A stretch of 8,375 nucleotides of DNA from Alistipes sp. UBA928 (GTDB taxonomy: Bacteria; Bacteroidota; Bacteroidia; Bacteroidales; Rikenellaceae): contig DBDQ01000072.1 of the NCBI GenBank assembly GCA_002293665.1, forward strand, positions 3,110 to 11,484. Direction: 5' to 3'. A program made the translations under genes and the position numbers. Of the stretch, positions 1 to 5,514 are shown piece after piece (the stretch's first letter is position 1; each line of letters begins with the position of its first letter). The notes beneath the pieces were generated by a model, which ran no database searches, was not told where the DNA came from, and saw only the letters and a list, made by a program, of their open reading frames with translations.

Positions 1-73
1 CCCGAATGTTTTTCTCGAACGAGACCGCAAAGATAAACATTTCTTGTGATCGCCCAAAAAAATCGACACAGAT

Positions 74-104
74 TTTGGCACACACGAAAAAACATCTATA
101 TTTG
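74..104 (+). promoter_or_regulatory. Bacteroidota-type promoter of tRNA-Leu
   Basis: The -33 element TTTG lies at 74-77 and the -7 element TATATTTG at 97-104. They are separated by exactly 19 bases, which fits the Bacteroidota primary sigma factor consensus (TTTG, about 19 bases, TAnnTTTG). Transcription would start near 110-112, about 10 bases before the mature tRNA. The rest of 1-121 is AT-rich and shows no coding potential; it may hold the end of whatever lies to the left. Confidence 0.8.
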
Positions 105-121
105 CACTCTCATTCCGAGAG

Positions 122-205
122 GCCCAGGTGGCGGAATTGGTAGACGCGCTCGTTTCAGGGGCGAGTTTTCGTGAGGAAGTGCAGGTTCGATTCCTGTCCT
201 GGGCA
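122..205 (+). tRNA. trnL(cag): tRNA-Leu (anticodon CAG)
   Basis: This is a class II tRNA of 84 bases that decodes CUG leucine codons. The acceptor stem pairs GCCCAGG (122-128) with CCTGGGC (198-204), with discriminator A205. The anticodon stem CTCGT/GCGAG encloses a seven-base loop TTCAGGG (154-160), putting anticodon CAG at 156-158. A long variable arm (about 166-180) is typical of leucine tRNAs. The T arm carries the usual TTCGATT loop at 186-192. The 3' CCA is not encoded (the next bases are CGG), so it must be added by nucleotidyltransferase. It has its own promoter and terminator, so it is a single-gene transcript. Confidence 0.97.
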
Positions 206-209
206 CGGT

Positions 210-248
210 AAAAGTGGCTTACAAGCAATTGTAGGCCACTTTTATTTT
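210..248 (+). terminator. Rho-independent terminator of tRNA-Leu, probably bidirectional
   Basis: Bases 210-224 pair with 229-243 in an uninterrupted 15-bp stem (one G-U pair at 219/234), closed by a GCAA tetraloop of the stable GNRA type. The right arm ends in TTTT, followed by ATTTT on the plus strand. The left arm begins with AAAA, so the minus-strand copy also ends in a U run. The hairpin sits between the tRNA and the convergent araC gene, whose stop codon is at 254-256, and can serve both transcripts. Confidence 0.9.
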
Positions 249-253
249 CTTTT

Positions 254-1129
254 TCACAGCAACCCGATCCGGCTTCGGTATTGAGTCGGTGTGAACGAGG
301 TGACGCGTTTAAACGTTCGGTTGAAATTGCCCACCGAGCCGAATCCACACTCCATTGCTATCCGGGAGATACCCAGCCGCTTGAGTGCCAGCAGTTTGCA
401 GGCGTGTGCCACGCGCATCTCGGCGACGTGACCCACGAACGGCTTGCCGACCCTTTGCCTGAAGTAGCGGCAGAACGCACTCGTGTTCATAGCCGCCTTC
501 GAGGCGACATCCTCAAGGCACAGGCGAGGATCGGTGTAGTTGCCGTTGATGTAGGCAATGATCTTCTCTATCCTTTCGTCGCCCTGCACGGGAAATGTCT
601 CGTAATGCAGCGGGGAGGCGATGGCTCTTTTGTCTTCGTGGGTGGCCATTCTCTGCAACAGGTCGAGCAGGCCGACTATCTGCCGGAAGCCATCGCGCAC
701 GGGAAACTCGCGAAGCAGACCGGTGATGCGGGGACACCGGACACCGGGAAAGATGAACCCACGGTGCGATTGGGCCAGAAACTCCTTTATCGACATCAGT
801 TGCGGATAGTTGCCGATCGAGTAGCTCATAAATTCGGACTCGAACTGAATGATGGTTCCCCTGACGCGCAGATCGGGGTCGTCGGTCAGGAAAATTTCGT
901 CGCTCCGCATATAGTGCGGCAGATTGCTCCCGAAGAAGATCAAATCGCCGCTGCCGAATTTTTCGACCCGATCGCCGGCGTAGCACAATCCGAATCCCTC
1001 CCTCACGTGGATGATCTCGTACTGGCTGTGGAAATGCCACGGATACCTAAAGTAGTCGTAGTCGAAGAAACGTGCCCTTATCGGATTGCCCTCCGTGATG
1101 TGAAGCCGTTCGCTGATTGCGTTTTTCAT
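254..1129 (-). CDS. AraC-family transcriptional regulator with N-terminal cupin sensor domain
   Basis: A 291-residue protein of the usual length for a two-domain AraC/XylS regulator. The N-terminal half is a cupin-like ligand domain: residues 31-38 (WHFHSQYE) match the histidine-bearing strand of the family, and GDLIFFGSNLPH (61-72) is the second conserved turn. The C-terminal hundred residues are the DNA-binding domain with two helix-turn-helix units, the first around 203-225 and the second around 252-275 (IAMECGFGSVGNFNRTFKR), followed by the signature TPTQYR (280-285). The ligand cannot be read from sequence. The ATG lies 86 bp downstream of the eamA stop in the same direction, with no clear terminator between, so it may be read through from the operon as well as from its own promoter. 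It is a likely regulator of itself and of the adjacent malY-eamA genes, but that is inference. No good Shine-Dalgarno sequence is present. Confidence 0.95.
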   Translation of the reverse strand: MKNAISERLHITEGNPIRARFFDYDYFRYPWHFHSQYEIIHVREGFGLCYAGDRVEKFGSGDLIFFGSNLPHYMRSDEIFLTDDPDLRVRGTIIQFESEFMSYSIGNYPQLMSIKEFLAQSHRGFIFPGVRCPRITGLLREFPVRDGFRQIVGLLDLLQRMATHEDKRAIASPLHYETFPVQGDERIEKIIAYINGNYTDPRLCLEDVASKAAMNTSAFCRYFRQRVGKPFVGHVAEMRVAHACKLLALKRLGISRIAMECGFGSVGNFNRTFKRVTSFTPTQYRSRIGLL

Positions 1130-1151
1130 GCGGCGTGGGATATGTCTGTTC

Positions 1152-1180
1152 TTTGCAAATATATGAATGTTTTTTGCAAA
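1152..1180 (-). promoter_or_regulatory. Candidate araC promoter and operator: twin TTTGCAAA palindromes
   Basis: The palindrome TTTGCAAA occurs at 1152-1159 and again at 1173-1180, start to start exactly 21 bp, two helical turns, which is the half-site spacing typical of AraC-family operators. On the minus strand a perfect -7 element TATATTTG (1163-1156) overlaps the proximal copy. The nearest TTTG upstream (1180-1177) is only 13 bases away instead of 19, and the base positions where a proper -33 should lie read GGTC. This would suit a weak promoter that needs an activator or is self-repressed. The alternative is that the palindromes simply arise from overlapping TTTG promoter motifs. Confidence 0.45.
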
Positions 1181-1215
1181 CCGACCCGGAAAGTGGACAA
1201 CAATATTTAAGGGGG

Positions 1216-2187
1216 CTACTTAGCCTCACGCCTGCGCCGGCCGACAAGCATCACGCTCGAAAGTATCACCACCAGGCCGCACAGTTGCACCCACGTCACG
1301 GTCTCGCCGCCGAGCAACACTCCCAGAAATACCGCCACAAAGGGATTGACATAGGCATGGGTCGCAACCTCGGTGGCGGGCCTCACTTTAAGCAGCCAGA
1401 TGTAGGCCGAATAGGCGCCGATCGAACCGAAGATCACAAGATAAGCGAGCGACATCCACGAGGCGGCGGGCACGGCCCCGAGATCGGTCGACGACGCCTC
1501 GCCGGTAGCAAGCGCACAAATCCAAAACGCGGCACTCGCAAAGATCATCTGCCACGCCGACCCCGCAAAGGCGTTCACCCCCTCGACGCCCGACGAGCGG
1601 TATTTGGCGTAGAGCGTCCCCAGCGCCCACGACACACAGCCGAAGACGAGCAGCAGAATGCCATACCCGCTGTCGGGGTGCATTGCGAACGCGGAAAAGA
1701 ACTGTTCGGCATAGAGCATCGCCACCCCGAGAAACCCCGCGATGACCCCCACCACGACCGCCGGGTTACAGAAATTCCGCCGCCACATAGGAGCATCGAG
1801 CGCCATGATCCACACCGCGGTCGACGACGCCACGATCGCCACCAGCGAACTGCTCACCCACCGTTGGGCCAACATCACCACTGCCATGTCGATGAACAGC
1901 AACACTATGCCGCTCACGGCCGACCGCGCAATGAGCCCCCGCCGCATCACCGGTTCGCCCCGCAGTGCACACACCGCAAGCAACAACAGCCCCGCCGCCG
2001 TGAAACGCAGCGCACCCAACATGAACGGCGGCAACCCCCGCAGTGCCACACCGATAAAGTAGTAGGTGGAGCCCCACACCACATAGATCAGGAAGTAGGC
2101 AACGACGATACCGAGCCGCGTCGCGCCGGACCTAACCGCCACCCCGGAACCCTTAGCCACTGCACCCCCCGTCGCCCCAGGGTTCAT
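1216..2187 (-). CDS. EamA/DMT-superfamily transporter (YedA-like)
   Basis: A 323-residue inner-membrane protein of the drug/metabolite transporter superfamily, made of two EamA repeats with about ten membrane helices (roughly 25-45, 51-72, 86-107, 111-130, 142-160, 174-194, 206-227, 243-265, 273-293, 298-316). Family marks are VWGSTYYFIGVAL near 37-49, GLPPFMLGALRFTAAGLLLL at 51-70, and the second-repeat stretch from SIGAYSAYIWLL (255-266) to LLGGE (291-295). The tail is RRRREAK, expected to be cytoplasmic. The start was chosen because its ATG overlaps the malY stop as ATGA (2184-2187), a coupling arrangement; the frame stays open further upstream but that part has no family similarity. Members export amino acids and other small metabolites; pairing with a C-S lyase suggests a sulfur amino acid or thiol product, which is inference. 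Confidence 0.92.
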   Translation of the reverse strand: MNPGATGGAVAKGSGVAVRSGATRLGIVVAYFLIYVVWGSTYYFIGVALRGLPPFMLGALRFTAAGLLLLAVCALRGEPVMRRGLIARSAVSGIVLLFIDMAVVMLAQRWVSSSLVAIVASSTAVWIMALDAPMWRRNFCNPAVVVGVIAGFLGVAMLYAEQFFSAFAMHPDSGYGILLLVFGCVSWALGTLYAKYRSSGVEGVNAFAGSAWQMIFASAAFWICALATGEASSTDLGAVPAASWMSLAYLVIFGSIGAYSAYIWLLKVRPATEVATHAYVNPFVAVFLGVLLGGETVTWVQLCGLVVILSSVMLVGRRRREAK

Positions 2188-3341
2188 TGCCCGTAGATAT
2201 TTCCGATGGCTTCGAGCGCGCGAAGGACATTCTCGCGACGGGTGGCAATATTGATACGGATGAAACCCTCGCCCGCCGCGCCGTACATCGTGCCTCCGTT
2301 CACCTTCAGCCGTCCCTTCTCTAACAGGGTCTGCGCGATCTCGGCAGAGGGAATACCCAGCGCCTTGCAGTCGATCCACACAAGATAGGTTCCCTCGAGC
2401 GGCAGCACGCGCAAATGTGGCAGCCGGCTCTCGAAGAAGCGACACAGACACAGATAGTTTTCGTGAAGATACACCCGCAGTTCGTCGAGCCAAGCGGCGC
2501 CTTCGTTGTAGGCGGCTATGAGCGCCTCGACGGCAAACACGTTGATCTCGCCCACCTCGTTTATGTTGAGTGCGCGGTCTATCCTGCGACGTATCGACGG
2601 ATTGGCGGCCACAATGGCGGCAACCTGAACCCCCGCCAGATTAAAAGTCTTGCTCGGCGCGACGCAGGTGACCGAACCACGCTCGAACTCCTCGCCCAGC
2701 GTGGCAAACGGAATGTGGGTATACCCGGGAGCGATCAGATCGCAGTGAATCTCGTCGGCGATCACAACGACACCGTGCCGCAGACAAATTTCGCCCGCCC
2801 GCCGCAACTCCTCGCGGCTCCACACCCTCCCCACGGGATTGTGGGGCGAACAGAGCAGCATCACCTTTGCGTCGGGATCGGCGGCCCGAGCCTCGAGGTC
2901 GTCGTAGTCCATCGTGTATGTGCCGTCGCGGTAGACGAGATTGCTCTCCGAGGCGACACAGCCGTTGTTGCGGATCGACGAGAAGAAACAGTTGTAGGCC
3001 GGGGTCTGCACTATCACCTTGTCGCCGGGCTCGGTCAAAGCCTTTATCACCGCCGACAGGGCAGGCACCACACCGTCCACCGTGAGCACGTGCTCGCGAT
3101 CTATCGTCCAACCGTGCCGCCTCTCGAACCATCCGCCGAGCGCATCGTACCACGCACCGGGCACCCGCGCGTAGCCGAACACGCCGTGGCGCACCCTGCG
3201 TTCGAGCGCCTCGACGACCGCGGGTGCTGTGCAGAAATCCATGTCGGCCACCCACATCGGCAACACGTCGTCGGCCGGCATCGAATCCCATTTGTAGGAA
3301 CTCGTGCCTCGCCGCTCAACTATCTCGTCGAAATCGTACAT
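2184..3341 (-). CDS. malY: MalY/PatB-family PLP-dependent aminotransferase (cystathionine beta-lyase type)
   Basis: A 385-residue cytoplasmic fold-type I PLP enzyme, matching the roughly 390-residue length of MalY/PatB. Members cleave C-S bonds of cystathionine or cysteine conjugates, giving a thiol, pyruvate and ammonia. The N-terminus MYDFDEIVERRGTSSYKWD aligns with the family start, fixing the ATG. Visible landmarks are VADMDF (31-36), HGVFGY (52-57), TPAYNCF (113-119), the CSPHNPVGRVW block with N168, ADEIHCDL with D196 (pyridine-nitrogen contact), the PLP lysine K231 in SKTFNLAG, and R362 in FIRINIA for the substrate carboxylate. No key residue is missing. Its start overlaps the DUF3737 stop by 22 bp and its TGA overlaps the eamA ATG, so it is the middle of a tightly coupled trio. 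In E. coli, MalY also represses the maltose regulon by binding MalT; nothing here indicates that role. Confidence 0.95.
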   Translation of the reverse strand: MYDFDEIVERRGTSSYKWDSMPADDVLPMWVADMDFCTAPAVVEALERRVRHGVFGYARVPGAWYDALGGWFERRHGWTIDREHVLTVDGVVPALSAVIKALTEPGDKVIVQTPAYNCFFSSIRNNGCVASESNLVYRDGTYTMDYDDLEARAADPDAKVMLLCSPHNPVGRVWSREELRRAGEICLRHGVVVIADEIHCDLIAPGYTHIPFATLGEEFERGSVTCVAPSKTFNLAGVQVAAIVAANPSIRRRIDRALNINEVGEINVFAVEALIAAYNEGAAWLDELRVYLHENYLCLCRFFESRLPHLRVLPLEGTYLVWIDCKALGIPSAEIAQTLLEKGRLKVNGGTMYGAAGEGFIRINIATRRENVLRALEAIGNIYGQ

Positions 3342-4165
3342 GCTCCGGGGTTTTTACAATTCTCGTCGATTACTATCTCTCCAATACTGTCGGCCCTGAT
3401 GTATCCTTCGGCCGGATTCTTTACACTCACAATATTGCCCGCCACGTCGGCCTTCACGGTGCTGTATTCGAAAGCCAGGTCGCAGTCGTCGGCCATCGTG
3501 CAGTTCTCCAACACCAGGTCGGTGCAGTAGCACAGCGGCTGCGTTCCTGCAATACGGCAATTCACGAGCCGCAGATTCTTCGAGTGCCACCCGAGATACT
3601 CGCCGCTGATCTCGGAGTCGTACACCGTCACATTCTCGGTCTTCCAGAAAGCGTCCTTGCTGTCGAGCACGGCATTGCGTACCACAACGTTCTTCGCGTC
3701 CTGAAAAGAGTAGTTACCCTGAAGACGGAAACCGTCGATGTCAATCCCCGCGCAGTTCATGAATATGTAGTCGCCCGCACGCGCCTCGACGCCGCGTATG
3801 GTGATGTCGCGGCAGTTCCACATCGTCTCGCCAGCGCACGACATCTTCACGTTTTCGAGCCTCAGTCCGTCCACCTCGCGGAACATCTTGGGTGCGTCGA
3901 CGCGGCTGTTTATCATGCGTATACCTCGCGAGTACCATATCGCGGCACGGCTGTACACCGTGAACAGGCACTCGTCGATCAGTGCGTCGTCGTTGTGCCA
4001 GAACGGATATTTGCACATGAATTCGCACCTGTACACCTCCATCCCGCTGCACTCCTTTATGGCCGACTCGCCGGGATAGAATTTCACGCCCTCCAGACGT
4101 ATGTCGTGTGTTGCAAAAAGGGGCCTCTCCCCTTCGTAAAATCTGTTGCTGATAGTTTGTTTCAT
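3320..4165 (-). CDS. DUF3737-family right-handed beta-helix protein of unknown function
   Basis: A 281-residue protein that I recognise as DUF3737. It has no signal peptide or membrane segment, so it should be cytoplasmic. From about residue 21 to 235 it is built of repeats of 18-21 residues, each opening with a G/N/D followed by alternating hydrophobics (GLRLEN at 100-105, DITIRG at 120-125, GIDIDG at 140-145, NVVVRN at 159-164, NLRLVN at 197-202, DLVLEN at 216-221), which is the signature of a parallel beta-helix. Each rung also carries an aromatic near its end: W56, W77, F95, W116, F135, F154, W174, W193, Y213, F232. It is the first gene of the trio, and its last codons overlap malY by 22 bp in another frame. 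The family has no assigned function that I know of; I recall it being found beside malY-type genes elsewhere, and the overlap supports a link to C-S lyase metabolism. Confidence 0.88.
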   Translation of the reverse strand: MKQTISNRFYEGERPLFATHDIRLEGVKFYPGESAIKECSGMEVYRCEFMCKYPFWHNDDALIDECLFTVYSRAAIWYSRGIRMINSRVDAPKMFREVDGLRLENVKMSCAGETMWNCRDITIRGVEARAGDYIFMNCAGIDIDGFRLQGNYSFQDAKNVVVRNAVLDSKDAFWKTENVTVYDSEISGEYLGWHSKNLRLVNCRIAGTQPLCYCTDLVLENCTMADDCDLAFEYSTVKADVAGNIVSVKNPAEGYIRADSIGEIVIDENCKNPGACTISTR

Positions 4166-4219
4166 TCTTTAGTCGGTCCAGTGTTTGATTTGCAGTTTTA
4201 ACAATATGTAACGTAAGAA

Positions 4220-4241
4220 GCCCTGAATTATTGTGCAGGGC
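4220..4241 (-). terminator. Short hairpin in the gap upstream of DUF3737
   Basis: GCCCTG (4220-4225) pairs perfectly with CAGGGC (4236-4241) around a ten-base loop. On the minus strand it is followed by TTCTTACGTTACATATT, only a mixed U-rich tail. It may be a backup terminator for the esterase gene or a structure in the leader of the DUF3737 transcript. I saw no consensus Bacteroidota promoter for the DUF3737 operon in 4166-4306. Confidence 0.4.
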
Positions 4242-4252
4242 AAATAACATCA

Positions 4253-4282
4253 GAGCTTGTTTGGGAAAGTCCAAACAAGCTC
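4253..4282 (-). terminator. Perfect 12-bp hairpin downstream of the esterase gene
   Basis: GAGCTTGTTTGG (4253-4264) pairs without mismatch with CCAAACAAGCTC (4271-4282), leaving a six-base loop. It begins 25 bases after the esterase stop codon in the direction of transcription, the expected place for a terminator. The following minus-strand bases (TGATGTTATTTG) are U-rich but not a clean U run, so it could instead be a 3'-end stabilising hairpin or a dispersed palindromic repeat. Confidence 0.6.
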
Positions 4283-4306
4283 CAAATGTCGGCACACACA
4301 CCCGGG

Positions 4307-5455
4307 CTATCGGAACAGTTTTTGTGCAAAGTCGTGCAGCGATTTGCGCCACACCTGCCACTCGTGGCCTCCGGGGAATGAATTGAATTCCACTTCCAAT
4401 CCCTTTTCGCGGAAAAGCGCCACGGCCTTTTTCGTGGGCTCGATCCTCGGGTCGCCCTCTCCGCACGATATGTAGAACAGCCTCAACCGGTCGTTGTACA
4501 GGGGAGTGTCGGTGAGGATTCCGGGCATGGCCGACTCCACGTCGAACACCTCGGCATCGGGGCCGCGACCATACAGTCCGCTGCTGAACATTCCCACGTG
4601 GGAAAACAGTAAGGGACTGCCCAGCCCCGAGTAGAACGACTGCCCTCCGCCCATCGAAAGGCCGCACAGGGCCCTGCGTCTGGCGTCGGTGTAAGTCCGA
4701 TACCGCCCGTCGACATAGGGAATGATGCTGCCCGTTATCTCGGCCCTGAAGGCCGCCTGCGCGTCGTCGGCGTAACCGGTGCCTCCCGCGGCTCCCGCCA
4801 CGTTGCCGTTGGCTATCACCACGATCATCGGAACCGCCTTGCCCTCGGCGATAAGGTTGTCGAGGATTATATCCGTCCTGCCCTGCGTTGCCCATCCGCG
4901 CTCGTCTTCACCGCCGCCGTGCTGGATATACATCACGGGGTATCTGCGGGAGAGATCGGAATCGTACCCCGGAGGGGTGTAGACATACATGTGCCTCCAT
5001 GAATTCGTGACCTTGGAAAAATAGTAATCCGAGCGCAGCGCCCCGCGGGGCACATCCTTGACGTCGTAGAAATCGACTCCCCGTTCGGGTATGTCCACCG
5101 CGCTTGCCATCCGGCCCATACCGTAAAACGATTCACTTGCCGGATCGGCCACCGCGATCCCGTCGACAACGAGGGAGTAGTAGTGGAACCCTTCCTCCTG
5201 CGGGTCGGTGGTGACCGTCCAGTAACCTTCGGAGTCTTTGGTCATGTCGTATCGGCGGCCCAAGTCGATCTGCACACGATCGGCCTCGGGGGCCCTCAAT
5301 CGGAAAACCACCCTCAGGTCTTCGGTGACAGCCGGATACGATTTTTTGTTGATGTTGCTCGGCAACGGTTTTAAACCGGCAGGAAGTTGTGCAAACGCAC
5401 TCTGAATGACACACAGCAACGCTGCGGCCACGATCGGAAAACTCTTTTTCATCAT
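4307..5455 (-). CDS. Secreted CE1-like alpha/beta-hydrolase esterase with N-terminal CBM48/E-set domain
   Basis: A 382-residue exported protein. Residues 1-22 are a Sec signal peptide (KK, hydrophobic core, cleavage after AFA before Q23), so it acts in the periplasm or outside. Residues about 40-135 form the beta-sandwich domain found before many Bacteroidota CE1 esterases (VVFRLRAPEADRVQIDL, then EGFHYYSLVVDG). The catalytic domain follows (about 140-382): MYIQHGGGEDERGW (oxyanion region), nucleophile S267 in GLSMGG, probable acid D335 in SCGEGD, and H364 in GGHEW. This is the layout of feruloyl/acetyl xylan esterases and of enterochelin-esterase-like enzymes; the substrate cannot be read from sequence. 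The start is the first of two tandem ATGs (5455 or 5452), chosen because it follows a consensus promoter and gives a full signal peptide; the frame stays open upstream into tamL but is not real there. It stands alone, without nearby SusC/SusD or glycosidase genes. Confidence 0.93.
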   Translation of the reverse strand: MMKKSFPIVAAALLCVIQSAFAQLPAGLKPLPSNINKKSYPAVTEDLRVVFRLRAPEADRVQIDLGRRYDMTKDSEGYWTVTTDPQEEGFHYYSLVVDGIAVADPASESFYGMGRMASAVDIPERGVDFYDVKDVPRGALRSDYYFSKVTNSWRHMYVYTPPGYDSDLSRRYPVMYIQHGGGEDERGWATQGRTDIILDNLIAEGKAVPMIVVIANGNVAGAAGGTGYADDAQAAFRAEITGSIIPYVDGRYRTYTDARRRALCGLSMGGGQSFYSGLGSPLLFSHVGMFSSGLYGRGPDAEVFDVESAMPGILTDTPLYNDRLRLFYISCGEGDPRIEPTKKAVALFREKGLEVEFNSFPGGHEWQVWRKSLHDFAQKLFR

Positions 5456-5482
5456 AATGGTTTTTGTTTTTTGTGGAAAAAA

Positions 5483-5513
5483 CAAAAATACACAATTTTT
5501 ATTTGCAAACAAA
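5483..5513 (-). promoter_or_regulatory. Bacteroidota-type promoter of the esterase gene
   Basis: Read on the minus strand, TTTG lies at 5513-5510 and TATTTTTG at 5490-5483, separated by exactly 19 bases, a full match to the consensus. Transcription would start near 5476, giving a leader of about 20 bases that is AT-rich and lacks a Shine-Dalgarno sequence. The -33 element touches the tamL stop codon region (5515-5517). The spacer contains a TTTGCAAA palindrome (5502-5509), the same 8-mer seen twice before araC. Confidence 0.8.
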
Positions 5514-5514
5514 A

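Noticed and set aside
122..250. tRNA-Leu as an integration site for a mobile element
   Set aside because: No integrase gene, repeated tRNA 3' end or other element boundary is visible; downstream are the terminator and an ordinary regulator gene.
281..1210. Long plus-strand open frame (309 codons) opposite araC
   Set aside because: It is antisense to a gene with clear AraC-family domains, its translation resembles no protein family, and GC-rich codons readily keep the opposite strand open.
1117..2196. Plus-strand open frame of 359 codons opposite eamA
   Set aside because: The translation is extremely rich in His, Arg and Pro, typical of the antisense of a membrane-protein gene, with no domain or start signal.
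2188..2493. Upstream extension of the eamA frame to 425 residues
   Set aside because: The extra 102 residues lie inside malY in another frame, are Arg/Ala-rich without membrane segments, and the ATGA overlap gives a better start.
2415..4201. Plus-strand open frames (371 and 325 codons) opposite malY and DUF3737
   Set aside because: Both are antisense to well-supported genes, overlap each other, and show no family motif.
4166..4220. Possible promoter of the DUF3737 operon (TACGTTAC or TATTGTTA as -7 elements)
   Set aside because: Each matches TAnnTTTG poorly and neither has a TTTG at the proper 19-base distance.
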